64,000 nucleotides of DNA from Microvirga mediterraneensis. GTDB lineage: Bacteria > Pseudomonadota > Alphaproteobacteria > Rhizobiales > Beijerinckiaceae. Shown piece by piece: positions 19,244 to 28,966 of the stretch. A program made the position numbers and the translations under genes. Numbering within the stretch: position 1 is the stretch's first letter; the number at the start of each line of letters is the position of its first letter. Where the stretch lies: positions 744,001 through 808,000 of the forward strand of contig NZ_JACDXJ010000001.1 of assembly GCF_013520865.1 (NCBI RefSeq), given 5' to 3'. The notes under the pieces were generated by a model. That model worked only from the letters and a program-made list of their open reading frames with translations, ran no database searches and was not told the origin of the DNA.

Positions 19244-19858
19244 ATGACCACCGCATCCGACCTGAATGTTTCACGTGAAACATTCGAGAAGCTGGAAATG
19301 CTCGAACGCGAGCTTCGCCGCTGGCAGGCGATCAAGAACCTCGTCGGACCGGCGACCCTGACCCAAATCTGGGACCGCCACATCGTCGATTCGCTCCAGC
19401 TTCTCGATCTCGCCCCCGGTGCCGGAACCTGGCTGGACCTCGGTTCCGGGGCCGGATTTCCCGGTCTGGTACTCGCCATCGCGGGGGCGGAGAGGGGGCT
19501 CGAGGTCCACCTTGTCGAAAGCAATTCGCGCAAATGCGCCTTCCTCCGCCACATCGCCAGGCTGACCGGCGTGTCGGCGACGGTCCATGAAGCGCGGCTC
19601 GAGACCGTGGTGCCGGGCTTCATCGGCAAGGCCGATATCGTCTCCGCCCGTGCTCTGGCATCACTCGCCATGCTGCTGGATTGGACTGCCCCCTTGTTGA
19701 AAGCGGGGACAATAGGCCTGTTTCCCAAAGGGCGGGACGTCGAGTCCGAATTGACCGAGGCGCGGAAAAAGTGGACATTCGCGGCAGAGATCCTGCCGAG
19801 CCTGACCGATTCCGAAGCCAGGATTCTTCGCATAACCTCCATCGAGAGCCATTCATGA
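19244..19858 (+). CDS. rsmG: 16S rRNA (guanine-527-N7) methyltransferase RsmG (GidB)
   Basis: RsmG methylates G527 of 16S rRNA using S-adenosylmethionine; its loss gives low-level streptomycin resistance. The 204-residue protein has the SAM-binding loop DLGSGAGFPGLVLAI and the family motifs WDRHIVDSLQLL, LVESNSRKCAFLR and VSARALASLAMLL. The start is the ATG at 19244. The second parS palindrome lies inside the gene and encodes residues near 9-13 (VSRET), so the N-terminal amino acids are constrained by ParB binding. Its TGA overlaps the parA start. Confidence 0.96.
   Translation: MTTASDLNVSRETFEKLEMLERELRRWQAIKNLVGPATLTQIWDRHIVDSLQLLDLAPGAGTWLDLGSGAGFPGLVLAIAGAERGLEVHLVESNSRKCAFLRHIARLTGVSATVHEARLETVVPGFIGKADIVSARALASLAMLLDWTAPLLKAGTIGLFPKGRDVESELTEARKKWTFAAEILPSLTDSEARILRITSIESHS
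19267..19282. promoter_or_regulatory. parS: parS centromere site 2, inside rsmG
   Basis: A second perfect copy of TGTTTCACGTGAAACA, located eight codons into the rsmG coding sequence and 2.1 kb from the first copy. ParB bound here would spread over rsmG, parA and parB and could influence their transcription. Confidence 0.95.
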
Positions 19859-20694
19859 TGACCGATCGCAACGGATCCGAAGCAGGCGCGCGTGGCGTGA
19901 CGCCACGCGTTCTCGTGCTTGCCAACCAGAAGGGGGGCGTCGGCAAGACCACGACGGCGATCAACCTCGGCACCGCGCTCGCCGCCATCGGCGAGAAGGT
20001 TCTGATCATCGATCTCGACCCGCAGGGCAACGCCTCGACGGGTCTGGGAATCGACCGCAAAAGCCGTCAGGTCTCGACCTATCACGTGCTTGCCGGGGAA
20101 GCGTCGCTGTCCGAGGCGATCACCGAGACCGTGGTGCCCGGCCTGTCGGTTGCACCTTCGACCCTCGACCTGCTCGGCGTCGAATTGGAGATCGCCAATG
20201 AGCGGAACCGCTCGCATCGGCTTCGCTCCGCAATTCAGAGCCTTTCCGGCTCCGAGGTAAGTGAACCTTTTACCTATATTTTGATCGATTGTCCGCCATC
20301 GCTCAATCTCTTGACCATCAATGCCTTGGTCGCCGCTGACGCTGTTCTGGTCCCCCTCCAATGCGAATTTTTTGCTCTGGAGGGCCTCAGCCAGCTGCTC
20401 AAGACGGTCGAACAGGTCCGTTCAGCTCTCAACCCGGACCTGTCGATCCACGGTGTCGTGTTGACCATGTTCGACCCGCGCAACAACCTCTCGGGCCAAG
20501 TGGTGGCCGACGTGCGCGAGTTCATGGGCAGCAAAGTTTACGAGACCATGATCCCGCGCAACGTTCGCGTGTCCGAGGCACCCTCGCATGGCAAGCCGGT
20601 CCTGCTCTACGATCTGAAATGCGCGGGCTCGCAGGCTTATCTCCGTTTGGCATCCGAAGTCATTCAGCGTGAACGCGCCCTGCGCGCGGCATAA
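19855..20694 (+). CDS. parA: Chromosome partitioning ATPase ParA
   Basis: ParA is the Walker-type ATPase that moves ParB-parS complexes, segregating the origin. The 279-residue protein has the deviant Walker A QKGGVGKTTTAIN at residues 23-35, the switch I region DLDPQGNASTGLG, Walker B ILIDCPPSLNLL, and conserved motifs FFALEGLSQLL and IPRNVRVSEAPSHGKP. The first ATG (19855) overlaps the rsmG stop as ATGA, indicating translational coupling; a second ATG follows directly. It is an operon partner of parB, whose start is 17 bases beyond its stop. Confidence 0.97.
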   Translation: MMTDRNGSEAGARGVTPRVLVLANQKGGVGKTTTAINLGTALAAIGEKVLIIDLDPQGNASTGLGIDRKSRQVSTYHVLAGEASLSEAITETVVPGLSVAPSTLDLLGVELEIANERNRSHRLRSAIQSLSGSEVSEPFTYILIDCPPSLNLLTINALVAADAVLVPLQCEFFALEGLSQLLKTVEQVRSALNPDLSIHGVVLTMFDPRNNLSGQVVADVREFMGSKVYETMIPRNVRVSEAPSHGKPVLLYDLKCAGSQAYLRLASEVIQRERALRAA

Positions 20695-20711
20695 AACATT
20701 TGAGAGAGACA

Positions 20712-21599
20712 ATGGCAGAAGAAGGTAAGTCGCGCCTGGGCCGTGGATTGGCCGCCCTGATCGGGGAGGTCGGGGACGAGATGGGCAACCTTGAACGCAA
20801 GGGTTTCGTGCCGCGCCACGTGCCGGTGGAGTTCCTGCGCCCGAACCCGCGCAACCCGCGCAAGGTCTTCGATGACGAGGATTTGCAGGAGCTGACCCAG
20901 TCGATCAAGGATCGCGGCATTATCCAGCCCATCGTGGTGCGATCCGTGGTGCCGGGATCAACCGAGAACTATGAGATCGTCGCCGGCGAGCGCCGCTGGC
21001 GCGCGGCGCAGAAGGCGGGCCTGCACAAGGTGCCGGTGGTCGTCGTGACCATCGACGACAAGACTTCGCTGGAATACGCGATCCTCGAAAACGTCCAGCG
21101 CGCCGATCTGAACCCGATCGAGGAGTCGGAAGGCTATTCGCGCCTGATGGTCGAGTTCTCCTACACGCAGGAGAACCTCTCGAAGATCATCGGCAAGAGC
21201 CGCAGCCACATCGCCAACATGCTGCGTCTCGCCGATCTTCCGGCCGGCGTGCGCAAGCTCCTGATGGAACGCAAGCTCACAGCCGGCCACGGTCGCGCGC
21301 TCCTGTCCGTGAAGGACCCGGTCCAGGTGGCCAAGCGCGTCATCGACGAGGGCCTGAGCGTGCGCCAAGTCGAGGAGATCGCGCAGAACGACAACGCGAC
21401 GCCCGAGAAGGCGGAGGCCAAGGCGGAAAAAGCCGCCAAGGCGGAAAAAGACCCGGATACCCGCGCGCTCGAGCGAGCCCTGCAGGACGTGCTCGGCCTC
21501 ACCGTCAGCATCGACCACAAGGCCAAGGGCGGCGAACTGCGCATCAAGTACAAGACCCTGGATCAGCTCGACGGCCTGTGCCGGCGGTTGAACCCGTAA
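20712..21599 (+). CDS. parB: Chromosome partitioning protein ParB (parS-binding CTPase)
   Basis: ParB binds parS, loads as a CTP-dependent clamp and forms the partition complex. The 295-residue protein begins with the ParA-stimulating N-terminal tail (RLGRGLAALIGEV). It then has the ParB/Srx domain with the CTP-binding box GERRWRAAQKAG near residues 92-103 and ENVQRADLNPIEE, the helix-turn-helix LSKIIGKSRSHIANMLRL, and, after a repetitive Ala/Glu/Lys linker, the C-terminal dimerisation domain ending DQLDGLCRRLNP. Two perfect parS sites lie upstream. A hairpin repeat follows its stop by 20 bases. Confidence 0.97.
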   Translation: MAEEGKSRLGRGLAALIGEVGDEMGNLERKGFVPRHVPVEFLRPNPRNPRKVFDDEDLQELTQSIKDRGIIQPIVVRSVVPGSTENYEIVAGERRWRAAQKAGLHKVPVVVVTIDDKTSLEYAILENVQRADLNPIEESEGYSRLMVEFSYTQENLSKIIGKSRSHIANMLRLADLPAGVRKLLMERKLTAGHGRALLSVKDPVQVAKRVIDEGLSVRQVEEIAQNDNATPEKAEAKAEKAAKAEKDPDTRALERALQDVLGLTVSIDHKAKGGELRIKYKTLDQLDGLCRRLNP

Positions 21600-21619
21600 G
21601 CGCCGGAGACACTTTCCCA

Positions 21620-21706
21620 CGAGATGGCCGGCCTTGTGCCGGCCATCTCGTTATCAAGAATCGCCACACTTCAAGCAATCGAGGTCACCGGCACAAAGCC
21701 GGTGAC
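21620..21706 (-). repeat. Two-hairpin intergenic repeat, copy A
   Basis: Two stem-loops: 21620-21632 with 21638-21650 (13-base perfect arms) and 21684-21692 with 21698-21706 (9-base perfect arms). Read on the minus strand the order and the spacer text match copies B (26812-26902) and C (30988-31082), including the string CTCGATTGCTTGA shared with copy C. The first hairpin may also terminate parAB transcription. It fills most of the gap between parB and holA. Confidence 0.75.
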
Positions 21707-21736
21707 GACAGAGGATGAACTTGCGACAGGGGGACA

Positions 21737-22756
21737 TTACCGCCGCGCCGCGCGCGCGATGTCCAGCAGGGTCTTGGCCGCGATCGTATCATCCAGGTCG
21801 GAGAGGCGGCGGGTTTGCAGAAGGCTCGCCTGGAGAAGCGCGATGGCGTTCTTGAGATTGTCGCTCGTCCAACGCTGAAGGTGACGCTCAACCAATGGTT
21901 TGCGCCGGAAATGCAGGCTGCGCATGGTTTCCATGACGGCCGGGATCGGTCGGCCTTCCTCTACGGAAAGGCGTGCCGTCAGCAGCATCAGGGCATGGCG
22001 CAAGGCCGCGCCGAGCAGCACGGCCGCGTTGATCCCCTCGGCGGCCAAGCGCCGGGAGCCGGTCTCCAGGCCCGTGCCCTCACCGCCGAAAGCGGCATCG
22101 ACGACCGCATCCATGGCAAGACTCGACACGTCGCTCATGATCGCGTCCACGTCGGCCAACGTGATCTCGCGCTGGCCATGGGCATAGAGCATGAGCTTGG
22201 CGAGCTCGCCCCGGGTGGCCAGCCGGTCGCCGCCGAGGCTTGCGATCAGGGCCGTGCGCGCGTCGCGCTGGATGGAAAAGCCGCTCGCCTTCAGGGTCTC
22301 GTCGACCACGGTGCCGAGGTCACGGCCCGTATCCGCATAACAGGGCAGGGCGAGCGCTTTCTGCGAGCGCTCGCAGAGGGTCCTCAACGGCGAGGATTTC
22401 TGCAGGTCGCCTCCCTCGATGACGATCACCGTATCCTGGATCTCGCCCTTGAGCACCGCATCGACAGCCGGCGCGATGTTGCGCGAGGTCGATTTCACCC
22501 AGATCGCACGCTTGCCGCCGAACAGGCCCATCGTGCCGGCCTCATCCGCCAGCCGGGCCGGGTCCGCGGCGATGTCGTCGCCGTCGATGCGGATGAGCTG
22601 GAAGGGGTCGGCCGGGTCGTCCACGGAGCGCTCGGCGACAGTGCGGGCGCGCTCGTTGATCAGGCCCATATCGGGCCCGTAGAACAGGAAGACGCCGATC
22701 CGCGGATCGGGGCGCCGCAGCGCCCCTTCCACGTCGCCTGCTTTGACGGCGACCAT
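21737..22756 (-). CDS. holA: DNA polymerase III delta subunit
   Basis: HolA is the clamp-loader subunit that opens the beta sliding clamp. The 339-residue protein fits the family throughout: an N-terminal domain starting with FLFYGPDMGLINERARTV, then LFGGKRAIWVK, TVIVIEGGDLQKSSPLRTLCE and GDRLATRGELAKLMLYA, and a C-terminal domain with LHFRRKPLVERHLQRW. It lies four bases downstream of lptE on the same strand, in the leuS-lptE-holA order common in alphaproteobacteria. Confidence 0.95.
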   Translation of the reverse strand: MVAVKAGDVEGALRRPDPRIGVFLFYGPDMGLINERARTVAERSVDDPADPFQLIRIDGDDIAADPARLADEAGTMGLFGGKRAIWVKSTSRNIAPAVDAVLKGEIQDTVIVIEGGDLQKSSPLRTLCERSQKALALPCYADTGRDLGTVVDETLKASGFSIQRDARTALIASLGGDRLATRGELAKLMLYAHGQREITLADVDAIMSDVSSLAMDAVVDAAFGGEGTGLETGSRRLAAEGINAAVLLGAALRHALMLLTARLSVEEGRPIPAVMETMRSLHFRRKPLVERHLQRWTSDNLKNAIALLQASLLQTRRLSDLDDTIAAKTLLDIARAARR

Positions 22757-22760
22757 CGGC

Positions 22761-23297
22761 TCAGCTTGCGGTTGCGAGCGTCGCCGACAACCGGGTCTTC
22801 ACCTGCTGGGCCAGATCCTTGGCGAGCCTGATTTCCGCGTCGCGGCCCGCCCGGATGTTGGCGAAGCGCTGCGGGAAGCGGTCGAAGCTCGTGGACGAGG
22901 TCGCGGTGCCTTGGGTGACCACGGTCTTTCCGTCCAGGCTCGTCAGGGTATAGGTCAGGGTGCCGGCGACGATGACGGAGCTGGCCGTGCCCGTGGTGCT
23001 GTCGACGACCGGGCTCGAGCGGCTTTCGCTCAGCTTCAGGGCGAGCTTATAGCGCTTGGGCGTGTCCGACCCCGAGCCGTTGAGGGCATAGATCATCTCG
23101 CTGCGCAGGTAATGGCCGGCGTTCGCGAGCGACGGCGGCCAATCCGTCATCGGCACCTCGATGGAGGCGAGCACCGTCTGGAGCGACTCGCCTGAGGCCG
23201 TCGGCCCGTAGAGCGGCCGGAAACAGGCGGACAGGCCGAGAGACAGGCCCGCCACGACAACCACGTGAGCAAGGCTTTTCAAGTTAAGCGACGACAT
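22761..23297 (-). CDS. lptE: LPS-assembly lipoprotein LptE
   Basis: LptE is the outer-membrane lipoprotein that plugs LptD and helps insert lipopolysaccharide. The 178-residue product has a signal peptide ending in a lipobox (LSAC; Cys25), followed by the typical FRPLYG. The C-terminal part has the alphaproteobacterial pattern ([20 protein letters not shown]). Its ATG lies 14 bases inside the end of leuS, so translation is coupled. The amino-acid sequence of this family is poorly conserved, and the assignment leans on the lipobox, FRPLYG and the gene order. Confidence 0.9.
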   Translation of the reverse strand: MSSLNLKSLAHVVVVAGLSLGLSACFRPLYGPTASGESLQTVLASIEVPMTDWPPSLANAGHYLRSEMIYALNGSGSDTPKRYKLALKLSESRSSPVVDSTTGTASSVIVAGTLTYTLTSLDGKTVVTQGTATSSTSFDRFPQRFANIRAGRDAEIRLAKDLAQQVKTRLSATLATAS

Positions 23298-25926
23298 TCA
23301 CGATCCTTTGGGGAACCACGATGATCTTGCGGGCGGGCTTGCCTTCCATGGCCTTCTGCACGGCCTCGAGCGAGAGCACGGCCGCCTCGACTGTAGCCTG
23401 ATCCGCATCGCGGGCAACCGTCACGTCGGCCCGCTTCTTGCCGTTGACTTGGACGGGCAGGGTGACGGTGTCCTCCACCAGCAGCGACCGGTCGAGAACC
23501 GGCCAGGCGGCTTCGGATACGAGGCCCGGCTGGCTCAGGGATTCCCAGCATTCCTCGGCGAGGTGCGGCATCATCGGGGCGAGCAGCTGCACGAAGATGC
23601 GCCCGGCATCCGTGAAGGCCGCGCCCAGACCCGGTTCGGCGCTGGTCCTGGCCTGATTGGACAGGTCCTGCAGGGCGTTGGCCAGTTCGTAGAGATGGGC
23701 CACGCAGCGGTTGAAGCGCAGGCGCTCCACATCGTCCTCGACGGCGGCCAAAGCCTTGTGCGCGGCCTTGCGGACGGCGAGCGCGATCGGGCCGTCGCCG
23801 GGAGCGCCATCGGCGCTGCCAATGCGCTCGGCGATGTCGCCGACGAGGCGCCACACGCGCTGGACGAAGCGGCCCGCACCCTGCACGCCTTCCTCGGTCC
23901 AGATCACGTCGCGCTCCGGCGGCGAGTCGGAGAGCATGAACCAGCGCGCCGTGTCGGCCCCGTAGGAGGCGATGATCTCGTCCGGATCGACCGTGTTCTT
24001 CTTCGACTTCGACATCTTCTCGATGGAGCCGATCTCGATAGGCTCAGCCGTTTCCACGTGGAAGGCCTTGCGGGTGTTCCCCTGAACCTCGAAGCGCACA
24101 TCGGCGGGCAGCACCCAGCCGCCCTTGGCATCCTTGTAGGTCTCGTGGACCACCATGCCCTGCGTGAACAGGCCCGCGAAGGGCTCGTCCAGGCCGGCAT
24201 GGCCCGTCTCCCGCATCGCGCGGGTGAAGAAGCGCGAATAGAGCAGGTGCAGGATCGCGTGCTCGATGCCGCCGATATATTGGTCGACCGGCAGCCAGGC
24301 ATCGACCGTCGCCGGGTCGGTGGGCTCATCCGTCAGGGTCGGGTCCGTAAAGCGCGCGAAGTACCAGGACGAATCGACGAAGGTGTCCATCGTGTCCGTC
24401 TCGCGCCGGGCCTTGCCGCCGCATTGCGGGCAATCCACGTGCTTCCACGTCGGGTGGCGGTCGAGCGGGTTGCCCGGCACGTCGAAGGACACGTCTTCCG
24501 GCAGCTCAACCGGAAGTTGGTCTTTCGGTACCGGCACCACGCCGCAGGCTTCGCAATGGATGATCGGGATCGGGCAGCCCCAGTAGCGCTGGCGCGAGAT
24601 GCCCCAGTCGCGCAGGCGGAAATTCACCTTGCGCTCGGCCACCGGGCGGTTGCCCCGGGTCTCTTTCTCCAGGCGGCGGGCGACCTCCTCCTTGGCTTCC
24701 GCGATGGTCATGCCGTCGAGGAAGCGGGAATTGATCATCCGTCCCTCGCCGTCATAGGCGGTATCGGTGATCACGAAGGAGGCCGGATCCACGTCCGGCG
24801 GGCAGACGACAGGCGTGTTGCCCAGGCCGTACTTGTTGACGAAATCCAGGTCGCGCTGGTCGTGCGCCGGGCAGCCGAAGATGGCGCCCGTGCCGTATTC
24901 CATCAAGATGAAGTTCGCTACGTAGACCGGCAGCGTCCAGTCCGGGTCGAAGGGATGTTCGGCGCGGATGCCCGTGTCGAAGCCGAGCTTCTCGGCCTTG
25001 TCGATGGTCTCCTGAGCCGTGCCCATGCGCTTGGTTTCTTCGATGAACGCCGCCAGCTCCGGGTTCTTGTCGGCGGCGGCCTTCGCCAGCGGATGATCGG
25101 GCGCGACGGCCATGAACTTCGCGCCGAACAGGGTGTCGGGGCGCGTCGTGTAGATCTGCAGCTCGGTCTCGCCGTTCGGCACGGTTTCCGGCTTCAGGGC
25201 GAAGCGGACCAGCAGGCCCTCGGAGCGGCCGATCCAGTTGCGCTGCATCAGGCGCACCTTCTCCGGCCAGCGGTCCAGGGTGTCGAGCCTGTCGTCCAGA
25301 TCCTGGGCGAAATCGGTGATCTTCAGGAACCACTGGGTCAGCTCGCGCTGCTCGACCAGGGCGCCCGAGCGCCAGCCGCGCCCGTCGATCACCTGCTCGT
25401 TGGCCAGCACCGTGTGGTCGACCGGGTCCCAGTTCACCTTCGCGGTCTTGCGGTCGACGAGGCCCTTTTCCAGGAAGTCCAGGAACATACGCTGCTGGTG
25501 CTTGTAATAGCTCGGATCGCAGGTCGCGATCTCGCGGCTCCAGTCCAGCGACAGGCCCATGCTCTGCAGCTGGGCGCGCATAGTGGCGATGTTGGCGTAG
25601 GTCCATGTCTTGGGATGGACCTTGTTCTGCATGGCGGCGTTCTCGGCCGGCATGCCGAAGGCGTCCCACCCCATGGGGTGGAGAACGTTGAAGCCTTTGG
25701 CCCGCTTATAGCGCGCCACCACGTCGCCCATGGTGTAGTTGCGCACGTGGCCCATATGGATGCGACCCGACGGATAAGGGAACATCTCGAGCACGTAGTA
25801 TTTCGGGCGCGGGTCGTCGTTGTTCGTCTTGAACAGGTCGCGGTCGTTCCAGACCTGCCGCCATTTCAGCTCGGCTTCCTTGGCGTTGTAGCGCTCGGGC
25901 CTCATTTTTCTCGTCACATCCGTCAT
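23284..25926 (-). CDS. leuS: Leucyl-tRNA synthetase
   Basis: LeuS charges tRNA-Leu and edits mischarged products. The 880-residue class I synthetase has the HIGH-type motif [20 protein letters not shown] near residue 50, the editing CP1 domain ([21 protein letters not shown]), a zinc-type Cys cluster (HCEACG, CPQCGG), the KMSKS motif ([13 protein letters not shown]) near residue 637, and a C-terminal beta domain ([13 protein letters not shown]). It heads the leftward leuS-lptE-holA operon and is divergent from yggS. Confidence 0.98.
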   Translation of the reverse strand: MTDVTRKMRPERYNAKEAELKWRQVWNDRDLFKTNNDDPRPKYYVLEMFPYPSGRIHMGHVRNYTMGDVVARYKRAKGFNVLHPMGWDAFGMPAENAAMQNKVHPKTWTYANIATMRAQLQSMGLSLDWSREIATCDPSYYKHQQRMFLDFLEKGLVDRKTAKVNWDPVDHTVLANEQVIDGRGWRSGALVEQRELTQWFLKITDFAQDLDDRLDTLDRWPEKVRLMQRNWIGRSEGLLVRFALKPETVPNGETELQIYTTRPDTLFGAKFMAVAPDHPLAKAAADKNPELAAFIEETKRMGTAQETIDKAEKLGFDTGIRAEHPFDPDWTLPVYVANFILMEYGTGAIFGCPAHDQRDLDFVNKYGLGNTPVVCPPDVDPASFVITDTAYDGEGRMINSRFLDGMTIAEAKEEVARRLEKETRGNRPVAERKVNFRLRDWGISRQRYWGCPIPIIHCEACGVVPVPKDQLPVELPEDVSFDVPGNPLDRHPTWKHVDCPQCGGKARRETDTMDTFVDSSWYFARFTDPTLTDEPTDPATVDAWLPVDQYIGGIEHAILHLLYSRFFTRAMRETGHAGLDEPFAGLFTQGMVVHETYKDAKGGWVLPADVRFEVQGNTRKAFHVETAEPIEIGSIEKMSKSKKNTVDPDEIIASYGADTARWFMLSDSPPERDVIWTEEGVQGAGRFVQRVWRLVGDIAERIGSADGAPGDGPIALAVRKAAHKALAAVEDDVERLRFNRCVAHLYELANALQDLSNQARTSAEPGLGAAFTDAGRIFVQLLAPMMPHLAEECWESLSQPGLVSEAAWPVLDRSLLVEDTVTLPVQVNGKKRADVTVARDADQATVEAAVLSLEAVQKAMEGKPARKIIVVPQRIVNVVA

Positions 25927-26086
25927 TGATCAGCGAAGCGGCTTGCGCCGCCGGGTTGCGGCGGACTAGGACACAGCTCTCCGGCGCGGTCAACGGTTTC
26001 GCGCGCGGGAGGCCGTCAAGTTTTGCGCCGGTGTGGCTCCCTCTCCGCATGGGGGAGGGGGTCGGGCGTACAGGAAGGAAGATCCC

Positions 26087-26767
26087 ATGAGCGAGAACGA
26101 CGCTGTCGAAGGCCTGAGGCAGGTCCGGGAAAGCATCCGGCGCGCGGCCTCCGATTACGGCCGCAACCCGGCCGGGATCACCCTCGTGGCGGTCTCGAAG
26201 ACCTTCCCGGCGGAGGCGATCGAGCCCGTGCTCGCGGCGGGCCAGCGGGTCTTCGGCGAAAACTACGTCCAGGAGGCCAAGGCCAAGTGGCCGGCCCTGC
26301 GCGAGCGCTACCCCGACGTGGAACTCCACATGATCGGCCCGCTGCAATCGAACAAAGCCAAGGAGGCGGTGGAGCTCTTCGACGTGATCCACACCCTCGA
26401 CCGCCCGTCCCTCGCCGAGGCGCTGGCGAAAGAGATCGCCAAGCAGGGGAGAAAGCCCCGCCTGCTGGTGCAGGTGAACACCGGCGAGGAGCCGCAGAAG
26501 GGCGGCGTGATCCCGACCGAGATCGATGCGTTTCTCGAAGCCTGCCGCGGCCGGTATGGCCTGGAGATCGACGGCCTCATGTGCATCCCGCCTGCGGAGG
26601 ACCCGCCGTCGCCCCACTTCGCCCTGCTCAACACCATCGCCAAACGCCACGGCCTGACATGGCTCTCCATGGGCATGAGTGCCGATTTCGACGCGGCGAT
26701 CCAGCTCGGCGCCACCCATGTACGGGTGGGCAGCGCGATCTTCGGCAGCCGGGCGAAGGTCAAGTAA
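26087..26767 (+). CDS. yggS: YggS/PLPBP-family pyridoxal-phosphate homeostasis protein
   Basis: PLP-binding proteins of this family buffer free pyridoxal phosphate and affect amino-acid and keto-acid balance; no enzyme activity is established. The 226-residue protein shows the PLP-lysine motif ITLVAVSKTFP, then FGENYVQEAKAKW, HMIGPLQSNKAKEAVELFD, LLVQVNTGEEPQKGG, and the phosphate-binding end SMGMSADFDAAIQLGATHVRVGSAIFG (written here in two overlapping pieces of the family signature). The start at 26087 has AGGAAGGA upstream. It stands alone, and a two-hairpin repeat follows. Confidence 0.95.
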   Translation: MSENDAVEGLRQVRESIRRAASDYGRNPAGITLVAVSKTFPAEAIEPVLAAGQRVFGENYVQEAKAKWPALRERYPDVELHMIGPLQSNKAKEAVELFDVIHTLDRPSLAEALAKEIAKQGRKPRLLVQVNTGEEPQKGGVIPTEIDAFLEACRGRYGLEIDGLMCIPPAEDPPSPHFALLNTIAKRHGLTWLSMGMSADFDAAIQLGATHVRVGSAIFGSRAKVK

Positions 26768-26811
26768 GCCAATCTATCGTCGGCGTCTCGAGGAACGGCA
26801 CCCTTCTCACG

Positions 26812-26902
26812 TCGTCACCGGCCTCGTGCCGGTGATCCCGATCGGAAAGGCGCGGCGCTCTTCCAATCGAGATGGCCGGGACAAGCCCGGTCATGACGGA
26901 GA
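26812..26902 (+). repeat. Two-hairpin intergenic repeat, copy B
   Basis: The first stem is TCACCGGC paired with GCCGGTGA around 26815-26834. After a diverged spacer the second stem is a GATGGCCGGG/CCCGGTCAT-type hairpin around 26871-26894. It matches copies A and C in layout and in the flanking strings GTCGTCACCGG and TCATGAC. It lies between yggS and the convergent aldo/keto reductase gene and may act as a bidirectional 3'-end structure. Confidence 0.7.
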
Positions 26903-26923
26903 GGTGATGACGTGGCGGGTTGT

Positions 26924-27919
26924 TTACCCCCGCTCGCTGTCCAGCATGGCCATCTGGGGAGCAGCGGAGCGGGCGCCCGCAGCAGAGCCTCTGGGCACGG
27001 GCTGCTCGATGGCCGCGAGATCCCCCTCCGTCAGCGTCACGTTGCGTGCGCCCAGCGCCTCGCTGAGCCGGTCGCGGCGGCGGGCGCCGATGAGCGGGAC
27101 GATGTCGTCGCCCTGGGCCGCCACCCAGGCGATGGCGATCTGCGCCACGCTGACGCCCTTTTGGTCCGCCACTCGCTTGAGAGCCTCGACCAAGGCCAGG
27201 TTTTTCTCCACGTTGCCTTTCTGGAAACGCGGGCTATGGGCGCGGAAATCGCCAGGACCGGCCTTGTCCTTGCTCCAATGGCCGCTGATCAGGCCGCGCG
27301 AGAGCACCCCATAGGCGGTGATGCCGATCCCGAGTTCGCGGCAGACGGGCAGGATGCTCTCCTCGATCCCACGCGAAATCAGCGAATACTCGATCTGCAG
27401 GTCGCAGACCGGATGCACGGCCGCGGCCCGGCGGATGGTTTCGGGGCCGACCTCGGACAAGCCGATATGGCGCACGTACCCCGCCTTCACCATGTCGGCG
27501 ACGGCCCCGATCGTGTCCTCGATCGGCACGTTCGGATCGAGACGGGCCGGGCGGTAGATGTCGATGTAATCGACCCGCAGGCGTTGCAGGGTATAGGCGA
27601 GAAAGCTTTTGACTGCCTGGGGCCGGGCATCGTAGCCGAGCCAGGCGCCGGTCGGATCGCGCATGGCGCCGAATTTCACGCTGATGAGCGCCTGATCGCG
27701 GCTGCGACCCTGGAGCGCCTCGCCGATGAGCATCTCGTTATGGCCCATGCCATAGAAGTCGCCCGTATCGAGCAGGTTGATCCCGGCCTCGAGAGCCGCG
27801 TGGATGGTGGCAATGCTCTCCGCTCTGTCGGCTGGGCCGTACATGCCCGACATTCCCATGCAGCCGAGGCCCAGGGCGGACACGAAGGGGCCGGTTTGTC
27901 CCAAGCGGCGGTGTTGCAT
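26924..27919 (-). CDS. Aldo/keto reductase family protein with replaced catalytic His
   Basis: A 331-residue AKR-superfamily (beta/alpha)8 oxidoreductase. Family motifs are [31 protein letters not shown] (Asp51 and Tyr56 of the catalytic tetrad), VKFG (Lys82), and the NADPH-binding C-terminal region [15 protein letters not shown] followed by [13 protein letters not shown]. At the site of the tetrad His the sequence reads YRPARLDP, with Ala125 where His is usual. A subfamily with this change exists, so it may reduce unusual substrates or work differently. The start at 27917-27919 gives [10 protein letters not shown]. It is divergent from a LysR-type gene, its likely regulator. Confidence 0.9.
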   Translation of the reverse strand: MQHRRLGQTGPFVSALGLGCMGMSGMYGPADRAESIATIHAALEAGINLLDTGDFYGMGHNEMLIGEALQGRSRDQALISVKFGAMRDPTGAWLGYDARPQAVKSFLAYTLQRLRVDYIDIYRPARLDPNVPIEDTIGAVADMVKAGYVRHIGLSEVGPETIRRAAAVHPVCDLQIEYSLISRGIEESILPVCRELGIGITAYGVLSRGLISGHWSKDKAGPGDFRAHSPRFQKGNVEKNLALVEALKRVADQKGVSVAQIAIAWVAAQGDDIVPLIGARRRDRLSEALGARNVTLTEGDLAAIEQPVPRGSAAGARSAAPQMAMLDSERG

Positions 27920-27982
27920 TTGATGATCTCCTGAAAAAGGGCTGGCCGCCGGTTCGTCGCGGCATGAAGGGATCATGCCTGC

Positions 27983-28016
27983 TTCCGGTTCGTGCGATAA
28001 TCCGGCATAACCGGAA
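27983..28016. promoter_or_regulatory. Candidate LysR operator
   Basis: Inverted repeat TTCCGGTT (27983-27990) and AACCGGAA (28009-28016), eight-base perfect arms 18 bases apart, with a further CCGG between. It sits in the 120-base space between the divergent aldo/keto reductase and lysR-type genes, where a LysR regulator normally binds. Confidence 0.55.
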
Positions 28017-28039
28017 CAGGCTGTTTGGATTTTCGAACA

Positions 28040-28966
28040 ATGAGCGACGTGGATCTGGCGGATCTCGAAGCCTTCGCGGCGGTTGCGCGGGCGCGAAGCT
28101 TCCGCAGCGTGGCGCGGCTGCGCGGCGTCTCGGCCTCCACCTTGAGCGAAGCCCTGCGGCGGCTGGAGACCCGGCTCGGGGTGCGGCTCCTCAACCGCAC
28201 GACCCGCAGCGTCACCCCGACGGAAGCAGGCCAGCGGCTGCTGGAGCGCTTAGGCCCGGCCTTGAGCGAGGTCGCGGCCGCGCTCGATGCGGTCAACGGC
28301 TTTCGCGATTCCCCGACCGGGACGCTTCGGCTCAATGTGCCTACGGCCGTGGCCCGCCTCGTGCTGCCGCCGATCGTCGGGCCGTTTCTGTCGGCCTATC
28401 CCGGCATCGCTCTGGAAGTGACCACCGAGGACAGCTTCGTCGATGTCCTGGCGGCCGGGTTCGATGCGGGCATCCGCTACGACGAGCGGCTGGAGAAGGA
28501 CATGATCGCCGTGCCCATCGGGCCGCGCGCGCAGCGCTTCGTCGTAGCCGGAGCACCGGCCTATTTCGCGGAACATGGCCGGCCGGTCCACCCGAAGGAC
28601 ATTCTGAACCACGCCTGCATCCGCCATCGCTTCGCCAGCGGCGTCATGCATCCCTGGGAGTTCGAGCGCGGCGGCGAAATCATCAAGATCACGCCGACCG
28701 CGCGGGTGATCGCCAACAGCATCGACCTGGAGATCGCCGCCGCGATTCAGGGGCTCGGCCTGATCGCCACCTTCGAGGGCTTCGTGGAGCAGGAACTGAA
28801 GAGCGGAATCCTCGAGCCGGTGCTGCAGGACTGGCTGCAGCCTTTCTCCGGGCCGTTCCTCTACTACCCGAGCCGTCGCCACATGCCCGCACCCCTGAGG
28901 GCCTTCGTGGACTTCATCAAGAAGCGAGAACGTCCCGGGATTGCATCCCAGACGCATCCCGGTTAA
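28040..28966 (+). CDS. LysR-family transcriptional regulator
   Basis: A 308-residue LysR regulator. Residues 3-60 hold the winged helix-turn-helix ([53 protein letters not shown]). Residues 88-295 form the periplasmic-binding-protein-like effector domain ([34 protein letters not shown]). It belongs to the group often found next to oxidoreductase genes. It is divergent from the aldo/keto reductase gene, and the dyad between them suggests control of that gene and of itself. Confidence 0.92.
   Translation: MSDVDLADLEAFAAVARARSFRSVARLRGVSASTLSEALRRLETRLGVRLLNRTTRSVTPTEAGQRLLERLGPALSEVAAALDAVNGFRDSPTGTLRLNVPTAVARLVLPPIVGPFLSAYPGIALEVTTEDSFVDVLAAGFDAGIRYDERLEKDMIAVPIGPRAQRFVVAGAPAYFAEHGRPVHPKDILNHACIRHRFASGVMHPWEFERGGEIIKITPTARVIANSIDLEIAAAIQGLGLIATFEGFVEQELKSGILEPVLQDWLQPFSGPFLYYPSRRHMPAPLRAFVDFIKKRERPGIASQTHPG

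Noticed and set aside
23308..25929. Very long open frame antisense to leuS (about 870 codons)
   Set aside because: It mirrors leuS over its full length, as happens in GC-rich genes with strong third-position bias; the translation is Arg/Gly/Ala/Val-rich low-complexity text without family motifs.
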